From the NCBI GenBank assembly GCA_014859755.1, contig JACUTO010000006.1, positions 1 through 23,228 on the forward strand: a stretch of DNA of 23,228 bases. The letters run 5' to 3'. How positions within the stretch are numbered: position 1 is the stretch's first letter; each line of letters starts with the position of its first letter. The notes below the pieces were generated by a model, which was not told the DNA's origin, ran no database searches, and saw only the letters and a program-made list of their open reading frames with translations. This document shows, one piece after another, positions 1-6,369 of this stretch. This stretch comes from Candidatus Bathyarchaeota archaeon (lineage in GTDB: Archaea > Thermoproteota > Bathyarchaeia > Bathyarchaeales > Bathyarchaeaceae). The position numbers and the translations under genes were made by a program.

Positions 1-26
1 GCATTTTAGTTTAAACCACCTGCCAG

Positions 27-833
27 TTACCAACCCCGCACTTTGGGGCTATTGTCTACACCATACCTTTTTTTGATGAACTCGATAGTTTGTTTCATTG
101 ATGCTTCCAACGATTCTAACTCCTTTGGATCCTTCTGGAGACAAGCCCATTCTGGAACATTCTGTCCTGGGACTGCCGCTGCATAGCAATCCGTCAAATC
201 CCCCTTTCGCTGTTCCTTCGGCAAAAATTCAATTTTTACCTTTTGCCCGATGAAGAGTTCCCTTGGGAGTATATGCAACATCATAGCTAAAGTGGTATCA
301 GCACCATCGATTTTGACCCAACCCATTGGAAACGGCAATTGGTGCTCGAAAGGAGCTGCCGCAAGGCACTGCACGGTAAAAGTATGGATTACACCTGTCA
401 ATGGAAGGTCTACCCATTTACAATCAGCTACTCTACATTTAGGATTCCAACAATGAGCCCTGGGAGGACAGTATACTGTGCCGCACTTGGGACATTTTGT
501 TCCTTTTAGCTTTCCTTCTAATAACCCTTTAAAGAAAGGCGAAACCAGCCCATAACTGTGGGAGTATAATGCAAAAGCGGCGCGGTCTATCACCATGAAT
601 TCTTTAGGCGGTCTCTTCAAAGCGTCCTCAACTGTACCCCCACCCCAAGGACCTTTTACAACCTGATATCCCTTAATTGACCATAATCCCGTGTTAACTA
701 TTGGTTCCCAGTATTCATGAGCAGCTGTTGAGCGGTCTTCTACTACCGGATAATGTTTGTATTTCGCTTCACGCCTTGTACGCGTTATTTTCCTTACTTT
801 CAGTTTTGTTTCTTCCGTTCCAACTTCTGTCAT
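27..833 (-). CDS. DUF35 Zn-ribbon/OB-fold protein, long form, partner of a thiolase-fold protein
   Basis: A 268-residue protein with a rubredoxin-like zinc ribbon at C114, C117, C128 and C133 (CPKC ... CWNPKC), followed by an OB-fold-like segment at about 140-205. This is the DUF35 architecture. Such proteins act as partners of thiolase-fold enzymes, helping hold the acyl-CoA or the complex together. It is about twice the length of a minimal DUF35 protein: about 105 residues precede the ribbon and about 50 follow the OB fold, and I recognise no domain in either. The ATG start is supported by GGAGA 7 nt upstream. The gene follows the cysteine-less thiolase-like gene by 15 nt on the same strand, so the two are almost certainly co-transcribed. 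The family call is firm; the reaction of the complex is not known. Confidence 0.85.
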   Translation of the reverse strand: MTEVGTEETKLKVRKITRTRREAKYKHYPVVEDRSTAAHEYWEPIVNTGLWSIKGYQVVKGPWGGGTVEDALKRPPKEFMVIDRAAFALYSHSYGLVSPFFKGLLEGKLKGTKCPKCGTVYCPPRAHCWNPKCRVADCKWVDLPLTGVIHTFTVQCLAAAPFEHQLPFPMGWVKIDGADTTLAMMLHILPRELFIGQKVKIEFLPKEQRKGDLTDCYAAAVPGQNVPEWACLQKDPKELESLEASMKQTIEFIKKRYGVDNSPKVRGW

Positions 834-848
834 TTTACTCTCTCCTTT

Positions 849-2138
849 TTAATCCCTTTCGAAAGTTACCACTGCCCCTTGACAACCAGTTCCACCGTGT
901 CCGGTAATGAGCGCTTTTCTTGCATCTGGTACCTGTAAACCGTCTGGACCACATTTTTCCTTTATCTTTCCAGCAAGCTGCCAATACAGGAAGAGCGTAT
1001 AGTAAAGACTTGTAGCGCCTACAGGGTGCCCTGACGCTGTCAAACCTCCGCTGAGGTTGGACGGGCATTCACCGCCATATTCAACTACTCCTTCCCTGAT
1101 CAGCGTTTTTCCTTCTCCTCTAGGACAAAGCATCAAATCTTCCCATAAACACAGTTCAACGCCGTCATAGGGAGCGAAAAGTTCTATCAGGTCTAATTCT
1201 TTTAGTGGATTGGTTATACCTGCTTGGGGATATGCTCTTTTCGCAGCTATGTGTAAGGAGGCGAAGTTTGCCATGTCTGGATAAGGCGTCTTTATCGGCT
1301 CAACAAAGTTGGGATATATCTTCGCCTCGTCCTTCATCCCTTCATAGGCATAATCAACCGTTCTGTCTCCTGGCCTCATCGAATCTGTCCCTAAACCGAC
1401 CCCCGTTATCCACATAGGCGTATCAGTGAATCGGCGAGCTTTTGATTCTGTTGCCATCAACAGAACACAGGCTCCCTCACTCATCACAGCACAGTTGAGC
1501 ACTCTATAGGGCCAGCATACTAGTCTGTTCTTCCAGTAATCATCCAGTGTTATGGGGGAGGTGCCGTGCTGGCTCACCCATTGAGAATAGGGCCAATGAG
1601 TGGAATTGTTGTGGTTTTTAACGGCAATCCTGCCAAGATCTTCACAGGTCTCCCCGTATAACTGCATATGTCTAACTTCAAGGGCGGCATAGTACGCATT
1701 GTAATATCCACCAACTGGAAAGTCCCAATCAGTATCTGCAGCCGAGGCGATCATTTCATTTGTTGTAGCAACGTCAACCTCGCACATCCACTCCCAGCCA
1801 GGAATCAGTATAACATCAAACATTCCTGACTTTATCATATAGTAAGCATTAACTACGGCATCTATTGATGTGGATCCACCGGATTCAACTCTGTAACCTG
1901 GCTTATTATGTAAGCCTAAATAGTCCTGTATTATCCAGCCCATACACAGCTGCCCATTCAAGTGATCACTAAAATAGCTCATACAAAGTGCATCTATGTC
2001 ATCTGCCGTTAAGTTAGGCACGTTCTTAAGCAAATCTTGATAAGCTATAGCTACGCCTTCTTCTGCATTCTCCCCATGCCAAAGATCAGGGCGAAATATA
2101 CCTCCATTGCAAATAGCTACTCTTTCGTCTCTAGCCAT
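849..2138 (-). CDS. Thiolase-fold protein lacking the nucleophilic cysteine
   Basis: A 429-residue thiolase-superfamily protein of the SCP-x/archaeal type. Its sequence around residue 88 aligns without gaps to the intact thiolase at 3810-4982, but where that protein has the nucleophile (VESAC-type motif) this one reads VESGG, placing Gly88 (codon 1875-1877) at the Cys position. The HDCF motif is also replaced (FAPYDG, F321 at the His position). The GHPVGAT motif is kept (H371). A normal Claisen condensation or thiolysis through an acyl-cysteine is therefore not expected. Known Cys-less thiolase-fold enzymes include the steroid side-chain aldolase Ltp2, which works with a DUF35 domain (ChsH2). 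The DUF35 gene directly downstream makes an aldolase-like role an attractive inference. A non-catalytic role is the alternative. ATG start; a TATA-like box lies about 40 nt upstream. Confidence 0.85.
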   Translation of the reverse strand: MARDERVAICNGGIFRPDLWHGENAEEGVAIAYQDLLKNVPNLTADDIDALCMSYFSDHLNGQLCMGWIIQDYLGLHNKPGYRVESGGSTSIDAVVNAYYMIKSGMFDVILIPGWEWMCEVDVATTNEMIASAADTDWDFPVGGYYNAYYAALEVRHMQLYGETCEDLGRIAVKNHNNSTHWPYSQWVSQHGTSPITLDDYWKNRLVCWPYRVLNCAVMSEGACVLLMATESKARRFTDTPMWITGVGLGTDSMRPGDRTVDYAYEGMKDEAKIYPNFVEPIKTPYPDMANFASLHIAAKRAYPQAGITNPLKELDLIELFAPYDGVELCLWEDLMLCPRGEGKTLIREGVVEYGGECPSNLSGGLTASGHPVGATSLYYTLFLYWQLAGKIKEKCGPDGLQVPDARKALITGHGGTGCQGAVVTFERD

Positions 2139-2171
2139 AATTCACACGACCTTGAATTTTTTTAGACACAA

Positions 2172-2185
2172 CTTATCATATAAGG
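2172..2185 (-). promoter_or_regulatory. Putative TATA box for the thiolase-like/DUF35 operon
   Basis: On the minus strand this reads CCTTATATGATAAG, centred about 40 nt upstream of the ATG at 2138. That would give a 5' leader of roughly 15 nt containing a weak AAGGT ribosome binding site. It is a pattern match only; no transcript data. Confidence 0.35.
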
Positions 2186-2305
2186 CTAACGTAAATAAAA
2201 CCCTAAATATGCGCGCGCTTCAAACATCAGTTCTTTGTAAGACACTTCTGGTGTAATTGACCTGAAGCCTGTGCATCCCACGCCAACAATGACCGCCTCT
2301 TTCAT
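2186..2305 (-). pseudogene. Truncated N-terminus of a thiolase (39-codon remnant)
   Basis: From the ATG at 2305 the minus strand reads MKEAVIVGVGCTGFRS, then ITPEVSYKELMFEA, then RAYLGFYLR and a TAG. The first 30 residues have the look of an archaeal SCP-x-type thiolase N-terminus (first strand, glycine turn, helix with ELMFEA). The sequence then stops matching at a GCGCGCGC tract (2211-2218) and terminates. The downstream thiolase-like gene has its own complete N-terminus, so this is not its missing 5' end. I read it as what is left of a separate thiolase gene removed by deletion. A short functional peptide is possible but less likely. The ribosome binding site is weak. Confidence 0.6.
2211..2218. 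repeat. GCGCGCGC intergenic motif, copy 1
   Basis: A perfect eight-base GC alternation lying in AT-rich sequence at the point where the thiolase remnant loses its family resemblance. Three further GCGCGC-containing tracts occur in this window, all outside the main genes. Confidence 0.5.
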
Positions 2306-2384
2306 GATTTTCACTTTTTTGACTGGAAGAAATTGATAATTTGACGGTTACTCACTACAAGATTTTCTGAAAGAAACCGCCTTT

Positions 2385-2400
2385 GGATTTTAAATACTCG
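2385..2400. promoter_or_regulatory. TATA-like element in the 2139-2480 gap
   Basis: GGATTTTAAATACTCG reads as a TATA-like box in either direction. On the minus strand it sits about 80 nt upstream of the thiolase remnant; on the plus strand it shares 15 of 16 bases (2390-2405 against 3742-3757) with the promoter region of the intact thiolase gene. The rest of the gap from 2306 to 2480 shows no convincing gene. Confidence 0.35.
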
Positions 2401-2480
2401 TTTGAAGCATGAATGGCCGGTCCCTAACGTGTCTTTTTGGACGTGTGTGCGATGCAGAAGAAATAACTGAAAGCTGGTGT

Positions 2481-3272
2481 TCACTTTCCCTGAAATTTCG
2501 GTTTCCTTTTCTCGAAGAAAGCTGACAAAGCTTCTCGAAAATCTTCGGTTTCACCGCTTAAAGCTATCCCCTGACGTTCATTTTCGAGTTGAGACTCTAG
2601 GCTAGAGGTTAAGGCTCTGTTTAGGAGAGCCTTGGCTCTGGCAAAGGCTAGACTAGGTCCTCTGGCTAGTCGCTTTGCAATCTCCAGTGTGACTTCCCTT
2701 AGTTTTGCTTCAGGAACAACCTGATTAACCAAGCCCATTTTTTCGGCTTCTCCAGCGGTTAGGACTTTATCAAGAAAAATGAGTTCGCTAGCCTTTCCAA
2801 GACCAACCAGCTTAGGCAAATAAAAGGCCCAACCACCAGCAGGTACGAGAGCAATACTAGTGAACGCCTGCTTAATAATTGCCTTGTCAGAAGCGATTCT
2901 TAGGTCGCACGCCAAAGCAAGGCTGAATCCGGCACCAGCGGCAGGACCGTTGACAGAGGCAATCACCGGCTTCGGCATCAGCCGAATATCCAAAATCATT
3001 CGATCTAAAAGCTTTATGAGTTGTCGAAAGAAATCGCCAAGGTTGTCGCTTGGCCATTCCTTCATGGCTTTCAAGTCGCCACCGGGGCAAAAGGCTTTTC
3101 CAGCGCCGGTAATGATTAGAACCTTGATTCGAACATTTTTTGTACATTTTTCAATGGCGTCAACGAGTTCTTTGCCCATTTCGAAGTCTAGGGCGTTGAA
3201 GCTGGCAGGTCGGTTGAGGGTTATGGTGGCAACGCCGTCTTCTTTTTCGAGAATAATAGTCTTGTAACTCAC
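2481..3272 (-). CDS. Enoyl-CoA hydratase/isomerase family (crotonase) protein
   Basis: A 263-residue crotonase-fold protein, the normal family length. The two oxyanion-hole segments are clear: AFCPGGDLKAM (about 60-70) and NGPAAGAGFSLALACD (about 108-123). The Glu that mammalian enoyl-CoA hydratase carries in the second segment is Ser117 here. The loop where PaaG-type isomerases have Asp reads VPAGG (Ala145). Both usual acids therefore look absent, so hydration or double-bond isomerisation should not be assumed; CoA-binding and enolate stabilisation remain likely. The start is GTG with AAAAGGAGA upstream; there is no ATG nearby. It stands alone on the minus strand between two thiolase-related loci, so a role in the same CoA-thioester pathway is inferred. 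Confidence 0.85.
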   Translation of the reverse strand: MSYKTIILEKEDGVATITLNRPASFNALDFEMGKELVDAIEKCTKNVRIKVLIITGAGKAFCPGGDLKAMKEWPSDNLGDFFRQLIKLLDRMILDIRLMPKPVIASVNGPAAGAGFSLALACDLRIASDKAIIKQAFTSIALVPAGGWAFYLPKLVGLGKASELIFLDKVLTAGEAEKMGLVNQVVPEAKLREVTLEIAKRLARGPSLAFARAKALLNRALTSSLESQLENERQGIALSGETEDFREALSAFFEKRKPKFQGK

Positions 3273-3323
3273 GCTATTTGTCTCCTTTTACACATAGCTT
3301 TATACATTAATACCGGCTTGGAG

Positions 3324-3334
3324 ATTTAAAATAC
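3324..3334 (-). promoter_or_regulatory. Putative TATA box of the crotonase gene
   Basis: The minus strand reads GTATTTTAAAT, about 52 nt upstream of the GTG start. Transcription beginning about 25 nt downstream would leave a leader of about 28 nt that contains the AAAAGGAGA ribosome binding site (3281-3289). Confidence 0.4.
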
Positions 3335-3458
3335 TCCTCCGGACGTAACCATCTATGTCAAGATCTGGGAGCAACACCAACCGTTACAAAATTATTCTGT
3401 GATGTACTATCTTTAACTTACTCTTCGAATATTCAATGCACACGCGCAACTTAAGTTT

Positions 3459-3656
3459 TTATTTAGTTGGTGCGTAAAAGCATCTTTTGGGAGAAGAAAC
3501 CTTCCCCTTCTTTTTCAGACTTCTTATGATCTTGGAGACTTCGTCTTTGGCTAGACCGACCGTCTTTGCAACATCTCCGGGTCTCACTGGTTTTCCCGCT
3601 TTTTCCATAGCTTCAAGCACCATCCGTTCTTTTTCTTCCAACTTTTCTGCCTCCAC
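3459..3656 (-). CDS. Small winged helix-turn-helix DNA-binding protein
   Basis: A 65-residue basic protein that is almost entirely one winged-helix domain: an N-terminal charged helix (1-20), a helix-turn-helix (RPGDVAKTVGLAKDEVSKI, about 25-43, then a basic helix end) and a wing ending in KRCFYAPTK. Similar single-domain proteins are common in archaea; most have no known target. The start is GTG, with no ribosome binding site but a TATA-like box (revcomp of 3671-3685) centred about 22 nt upstream, which suggests a leaderless transcript. It is divergent from the intact thiolase gene across a 153-base spacer, so it may regulate itself and the thiolase/DUF35 operon; that is inference. Confidence 0.75.
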   Translation of the reverse strand: MEAEKLEEKERMVLEAMEKAGKPVRPGDVAKTVGLAKDEVSKIIRSLKKKGKVSSPKRCFYAPTK

Positions 3657-3670
3657 TTTTATTCAGTTCA

Positions 3671-3685
3671 ATTAAATTTATAAGT
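3671..3685 (-). promoter_or_regulatory. Putative TATA box for a leaderless wHTH gene
   Basis: The minus strand reads CTTATAAATTTAAT, centred about 22 nt before the GTG at 3656, the spacing expected when transcription starts at the start codon. No Shine-Dalgarno sequence is present. Confidence 0.45.
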
Positions 3686-3740
3686 GTTGCAGAATTAGCG
3701 CACGCAAGCGAAAGTGAAGTATAAACAGACAAGAAGACGG

Positions 3741-3750
3741 CTTAAATATT
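3741..3750 (+). promoter_or_regulatory. Putative TATA box of the thiolase/DUF35 operon
   Basis: CTTAAATATT lies about 65 nt upstream of the chosen TTG start. It is followed by TCGTTTGA, also found next to the element at 2390-2405. Confidence 0.4.
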
Positions 3751-3796
3751 CGTTTGAGATTATTACGGAACTCTGTGGGTAACTTATACTCTGATT

Positions 3797-3801
3797 GGAG
3801 G
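3797..3801 (+). promoter_or_regulatory. Ribosome binding site that decides the thiolase start
   Basis: GGAGG with an 8-nt spacer to the TTG at 3810. It lies inside the ORF if translation is taken from the upstream TTG at 3795, which favours 3810 as the true start. Confidence 0.6.
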
Positions 3802-3809
3802 ACCCATTC

Positions 3810-4982
3810 TTGGTTCGAAAGCCCCTGGTTTCAATCGTGTCAGCAGGGTTGTCTAAGTTTGGAAGATTAGAGGGAATTTACGGCAGAGAAATTTTCGCGG
3901 ATGCTGTGAAAGAAGCTTTTGAAAGGTGCCCCAACTTAAACCCGGCAAAAGACATCGAGGCATTGTTTGTGGGTCATATGGGTGAATCCTACGAACATCA
4001 GGGTCACACTGGGCCGACTTTAGCTGACTGGGCTGGTCTGTTGCCAAAGCCTGCAATGAGACTTGAGTCTGCTTGCGCTTCATCTGGAGCCGCTCTAAGA
4101 ACCGGAATCTTCGCCGTTCTTTCTGGCATGCACGATATTGTGATGGTTGGCGGAGTGGAAAAAATGACCCATCGAACTACGTCGGAAGTAACCGAGTTTC
4201 TGGCCATGGCCTCCGACTTCCCCTTCGAACAGTGGCATGGAATAACGTTTCCAGGATTATACGCCCTCATGGCTACGGCTCATATGCACAAATACGGCAC
4301 AACAGAAGAGCAGATGGCCATGGTGGCGGTGAAGAATCATCATAATGGAGCTTTAAACCCGAAGGCTCACATGCAGAAAGAAGTGACTCTGGAAAAAGCG
4401 ATGTCATCTAGAGTGATTGCTTGGCCCCTAAAATTGTATGACTGCTCCTTAATAACCGATGGAGCCAGTTGCCTAATTTTAACCCGCCCAGATCTTGCCA
4501 AAAAATTCACAGACACCCCCGTCCACATCATAGGTTCAGGGCAAGCCAGCGACGCTATAGGCATCTACGAAAGAGAAGAACTTACAACCCTGAAAGCAGG
4601 CAGACTCGCAGGACAAGAAGCTTACAAAATGGCTGATGTAAAGCCCAAAGATTTAGACATCGCTGAGGTCCACGACTGCTTCACCATCGCCGAAATCATA
4701 GCCTACGAAGACCTCGGCCTTTGTAAGCCTGGAAAAGGTGGAAGCCTAGTGGAAGAAGGCTCGACCACGCTTGATGGAGAGATTCCCGTTAACACGAGTG
4801 GAGGATTGAAGTCGAAGGGGCATCCTGTTGGGGCAACTGGAACCGCCCAAGCCTACGAAATATACTTGCAACTAACGGAGCAGGCTGAGAGAAGACAAGT
4901 GAGCGGAGCCGAAGTAGCCTTGAGTCACAATGTTGGGGGGTCCGGAGCCACCGCCGCCGTGCACATTTACAGGAGGGGATAA
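3810..4982 (+). CDS. Thiolase (acetyl-CoA C-acyltransferase family), SCP-x/archaeal type
   Basis: A 390-residue thiolase with an intact nucleophile, Cys89 in ESACASSGAAL (codon 4074-4076), the HDCF motif near the C-terminal third, GHPVGAT with its His, and the C-terminal NVGGSGA loop. It should catalyse thiolytic cleavage or Claisen condensation of acyl-CoA, for example acetoacetyl-CoA formation. I chose the TTG at 3810 because GGAGG sits 8 nt upstream; an in-frame TTG at 3795 would add five residues but has no such signal. The DUF35 gene begins 4 nt after the stop with its ribosome binding site inside this gene. In archaea this pair is known to complex with HMG-CoA synthase for mevalonate synthesis, but no HMG-CoA synthase gene is in view, so a degradative role is equally possible. 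Confidence 0.9.
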   Translation: MVRKPLVSIVSAGLSKFGRLEGIYGREIFADAVKEAFERCPNLNPAKDIEALFVGHMGESYEHQGHTGPTLADWAGLLPKPAMRLESACASSGAALRTGIFAVLSGMHDIVMVGGVEKMTHRTTSEVTEFLAMASDFPFEQWHGITFPGLYALMATAHMHKYGTTEEQMAMVAVKNHHNGALNPKAHMQKEVTLEKAMSSRVIAWPLKLYDCSLITDGASCLILTRPDLAKKFTDTPVHIIGSGQASDAIGIYEREELTTLKAGRLAGQEAYKMADVKPKDLDIAEVHDCFTIAEIIAYEDLGLCKPGKGGSLVEEGSTTLDGEIPVNTSGGLKSKGHPVGATGTAQAYEIYLQLTEQAERRQVSGAEVALSHNVGGSGATAAVHIYRRG

Positions 4983-4985
4983 AGC

Positions 4986-5384
4986 TTGTCAGAGACTCAT
5001 CCCTTTACTATAGAAAGCTTCTACAAGTTTGTGAGCGAAGGAAAGCTTATGGCCGCCAAATGCAGCAAATGTGGAACCCTGCTTCTGCCGCCGAGACCCG
5101 TTTGCACCAAATGCCTTTCCACGGATTTCAAATGGGTTGAACTCAAAGGGGAGGGGAAACTGCTCAGCTACACGGTGATTCACGTTTCACCCATGCAATT
5201 TCAATCTATGGCGCCTTACACTGTAGGCATCGTGGAACTGGAAGATGGCCCGCATCTACCAGGCATGATTCGTGATGTGGAGCCTGAAAAAATCAGGGTT
5301 GGCATGGACTTAAAAGTTGACTTTGAAACATCCATTCCAACTCAGTGGCCTTTGTGGCCCAGATATTTCTTTAGACCCCCTTGA
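4986..5384 (+). CDS. DUF35 Zn-ribbon/OB-fold partner of the thiolase
   Basis: A 132-residue protein of standard DUF35 length: a short N-terminal helix, a zinc ribbon with C26, C29, C40 and C43 (CSKC ... CTKC), then an OB-fold from about 50 to 125. In characterised archaeal complexes this protein bridges thiolase and HMG-CoA synthase and contributes to a shared CoA site. The start is TTG with AGGAGGGG upstream, overlapping the last codons of the thiolase, so translation is probably coupled. It is much shorter than the other DUF35 protein at 27-833, whose second Cys pair is spaced differently (CWNPKC). Confidence 0.88.
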   Translation: MSETHPFTIESFYKFVSEGKLMAAKCSKCGTLLLPPRPVCTKCLSTDFKWVELKGEGKLLSYTVIHVSPMQFQSMAPYTVGIVELEDGPHLPGMIRDVEPEKIRVGMDLKVDFETSIPTQWPLWPRYFFRPP

Positions 5385-5540
5385 AGCCCTCATGGTTCAA
5401 GCTAAGGTATTGTTAAGTTAGAAGGTATCCACGGGAGAGCGCTTCTTCAAGGCTTCCTTCAATTTGTTGACCCGCTTCCGGTTTTACAACTCTATCAGCT
5501 AGCTTCGAGCCTTAGATGTTCTCAGCGCGCGCACTTTATT
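5385..5540. other. Convergent intergenic spacer
   Basis: This separates the plus-strand DUF35 gene from the minus-strand QueG-like gene. It contains a GCGCGCGC tract and, on the minus strand, a 32-codon stretch open from 5511 to 5416 and ending in TAA at 5413, without a start codon. The composition of that stretch looks protein-like but it is too short to call a gene remnant with confidence. Confidence 0.4.
5525..5532. repeat. GCGCGCGC intergenic motif, copy 2
   Basis: A perfect eight-base GC alternation followed by ACTTTATTC, 9 bases beyond the stop codon of the minus-strand QueG-like gene. Confidence 0.5.
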
Positions 5541-6305
5541 CTATTTTCCTATTGGGCATGCCTTTATACATTCAAAGCAGTTGTAAAACGTGCCATAGGT
5601 CATCGTTTGCCAAATTTCCCACAAGAAGGGTTCTCTTGTTGCTTCCCAAACTTCGTCTACGCTCTTTCCAACCAAAGACGGCACAAACCTGACCAATCCT
5701 GGAAGGGCGTATTTCAGGATTACCCTCGCACATTTTCGCACATCCACATTTCCGTCTTCGGTTATTGCTCCTGCTGGACAAGCCTTGATGCACTCACCGC
5801 AATCGTTACATAGTTTTTCCGTAAACCTATGATCTGGATTCACAGGGGCTGTCGTCAAAACAGCGCCTAATCTGATTCTTGGACCGAATCTTTTGGTTAG
5901 GAGAAGTCTGTTCAGTCCCATTTCGCCTAGTCCCGCCTCCACGGCTGCGTGTCTAAGAGAAATGTCTCCAATCAATCCCTGTGTTTCTTTAGTCATTTTG
6001 ATGGGTAGATAAAGGGGCAAGGAAACAGCTAGAAATCCCTTGTCTTCCAAGAACACTGATAAACCATTAAGAATCCTATCCAGCTTGTCGTAGACGCAAT
6101 GGGTGTCAAACTGAGCCATTCTGATATTATCTGAATCTATAGCCGCCCTGGAAAGCCTGCAACCGACAACAACAACCGAACTGGCATTTGGAAGAATCCT
6201 CTTTCCTTCCTCTTCCCACTCTTTTAAAGCTTCAATGGAGCATACTCCAACCAGGTCACACCCCAAAGCCTTCGCATGATTTTTAACCAGTTTAGTTAAC
6301 TCCAA
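5541..6305 (-). CDS. QueG-like (epoxyqueuosine reductase-related) 4Fe-4S protein
   Basis: A 254-residue iron-sulfur protein. The N-terminal two thirds resemble the QueG/reductive-dehalogenase-like family, including the conserved segment AAVEAGLGEMGLNRLL (about 120-135). It is followed by two cluster motifs: C166, C169, C172, C176 and C243, C246, C250, with C192 a likely further ligand. The protein stops right after the second motif. True QueG is longer with C-terminal HEAT-like repeats, so this is not called queG; a general redox or corrinoid-linked reductase role is possible. The start is TTG with a weak GGATGTGAT upstream and no ATG available. It follows the winged-helix ferredoxin gene by 64 bases on the same strand, suggesting a shared redox function. 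Confidence 0.78.
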   Translation of the reverse strand: MELTKLVKNHAKALGCDLVGVCSIEALKEWEEEGKRILPNASSVVVVGCRLSRAAIDSDNIRMAQFDTHCVYDKLDRILNGLSVFLEDKGFLAVSLPLYLPIKMTKETQGLIGDISLRHAAVEAGLGEMGLNRLLLTKRFGPRIRLGAVLTTAPVNPDHRFTEKLCNDCGECIKACPAGAITEDGNVDVRKCARVILKYALPGLVRFVPSLVGKSVDEVWEATREPFLWEIWQTMTYGTFYNCFECIKACPIGK

Positions 6306-6369
6306 TGAGAATCACATCCCTACGAATCTGTAAGATTGCGCACGTACATCTACTCCATGCGTTTCTTTT

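Noticed and set aside
2860..3267. 135-codon plus-strand ORF opposite the crotonase
   Set aside because: It is a shadow of the crotonase reading frame: the opposite strand encodes complete crotonase motifs and this frame has no recognisable domain.
5413..5511. Minus-strand open stretch resembling a protein C-terminus in the convergent spacer
   Set aside because: It has 32 codons with no start and no recognised family; an open run of this length is expected by chance often enough that I do not call a pseudogene.
5541..6305. Calling the QueG-like gene true epoxyqueuosine reductase
   Set aside because: The protein is short, ends at the second cluster motif and lacks the C-terminal repeats of QueG.
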